The position numbers and the translations under genes are program-made. A model generated the notes under the pieces. That model was not told the DNA's origin. It did not search any database and was given only the letters and a program-made list of their open reading frames with translations. From NCBI GenBank assembly GCA_955652545.1, contig CATPCA010000292.1:1-6391 (forward strand): a stretch of DNA of 6,391 bases, in the 5' to 3' direction. Source of the DNA: Candidatus Dormiibacterota bacterium. Lineage in GTDB: Bacteria > Chloroflexota > Dormibacteria > UBA8260. This document shows, one piece after another, positions 6,290-6,391 of the stretch. Within the stretch, counting starts at the first letter, position 1, and the number at the start of each line of letters is the position of its first letter.

Positions 6290-6320
6290 CGGGCGGTGCT
6301 CCCGTTCTTCCCCTTTTCTT
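6290..6320 (+). terminator. Weak terminator after the arginine-modifying enzyme
   Basis: A 4-bp stem, CGGG (6290-6293) with CCCG (6301-6304), around a seven-base loop is followed by a pyrimidine tract (6305-6320) containing TTTT. It starts two bases after the stop codon. The stem is short, so termination may be inefficient. Confidence 0.35.
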
Positions 6321-6340
6321 GATATCGGCGCTGTGACTTG

Positions 6341-6362
6341 TGGGGATAAGTTGGGGATAAGT
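6341..6362. repeat. Tandem 11-bp repeat resembling DnaA boxes
   Basis: TGGGGATAAGT occurs twice in direct tandem (6341-6351 and 6352-6362), a period of about one helical turn. On the minus strand each copy contains TTATCCCCA, which differs from the DnaA box TTATCCACA at one of nine positions. The location between apparently convergent genes is not a typical chromosomal origin. Confidence 0.6.
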
Positions 6363-6370
6363 GCCCCGGC

Positions 6371-6391
6371 TCAGTCGCGGTGGATGAGGTC
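6371..6391 (-). CDS. Possible 3' end of a convergent gene (partial)
   Basis: Reading the minus strand from the window edge gives codons for D-L-I-H-R-D followed by TGA (6373-6371). This would make the neighbouring gene convergent with the arginine-modifying enzyme, leaving an 83-base gap. Six codons are too few to identify a family or to prove coding, and the phase is chosen only because it ends in a stop. Confidence 0.25.
   Translation of the reverse strand, partial: DLIHRD

Noticed and set aside
6341..6362. A chromosomal replication origin
   Set aside because: Only two imperfect boxes, no AT-rich unwinding region, and no dnaA, dnaN, rpmH or rnpA nearby.

Overview
The window is high-GC DNA with G/C-rich third codon positions. 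At least two genes have a TAGAAT -10 hexamer exactly six bases before their ATG, which is the leaderless pattern common in Actinomycetota. That group is the best guess for the host. A related high-GC lineage such as Dormibacterota or Chloroflexota cannot be excluded, and I cannot name a genus.

Bases 35-4288 hold a complete bacterial non-homologous end-joining (NHEJ) locus, all on the + strand. It has ligD, with domain order phosphoesterase-ligase-polymerase (35-2731), a small HNH endonuclease (2771-3289), and ku (3416-4288). A strong GC-rich hairpin separates HNH from ku, and both HNH and ku appear to have their own leaderless promoter. Ku would hold the broken ends, LigD would trim, fill and seal them, and HNH is an uncharacterised nuclease placed between them.

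The most unusual gene is at about 4296-5387, seven bases after ku. It aligns through most of its length with the ligase domain of LigD, and in the core without gaps from motif IV to motif V. Yet every nucleotidyl-transfer motif is altered, including the nucleophile Lys, which is Glu. The whole protein contains no lysine. The reading frame is intact and coding-like, so it looks like a maintained, catalytically dead ligase paralogue cotranscribed with Ku rather than debris. This is the candidate new component: a non-catalytic partner or regulator of the Ku-LigD system.

Bases 5487-6287 encode a guanidino-group-modifying enzyme of the dimethylargininase/arginine deiminase/arginine dihydrolase superfamily. 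Its key residues resemble cyanobacterial arginine dihydrolase, and it has no evident link to DNA repair. A weak terminator follows, then a tandem 11-bp repeat resembling DnaA boxes, then what may be the last six codons of a convergent gene running off the window. No stretch longer than about 130 bases lacks a gene, and I see no tRNA, rRNA, CRISPR array or insertion sequence.
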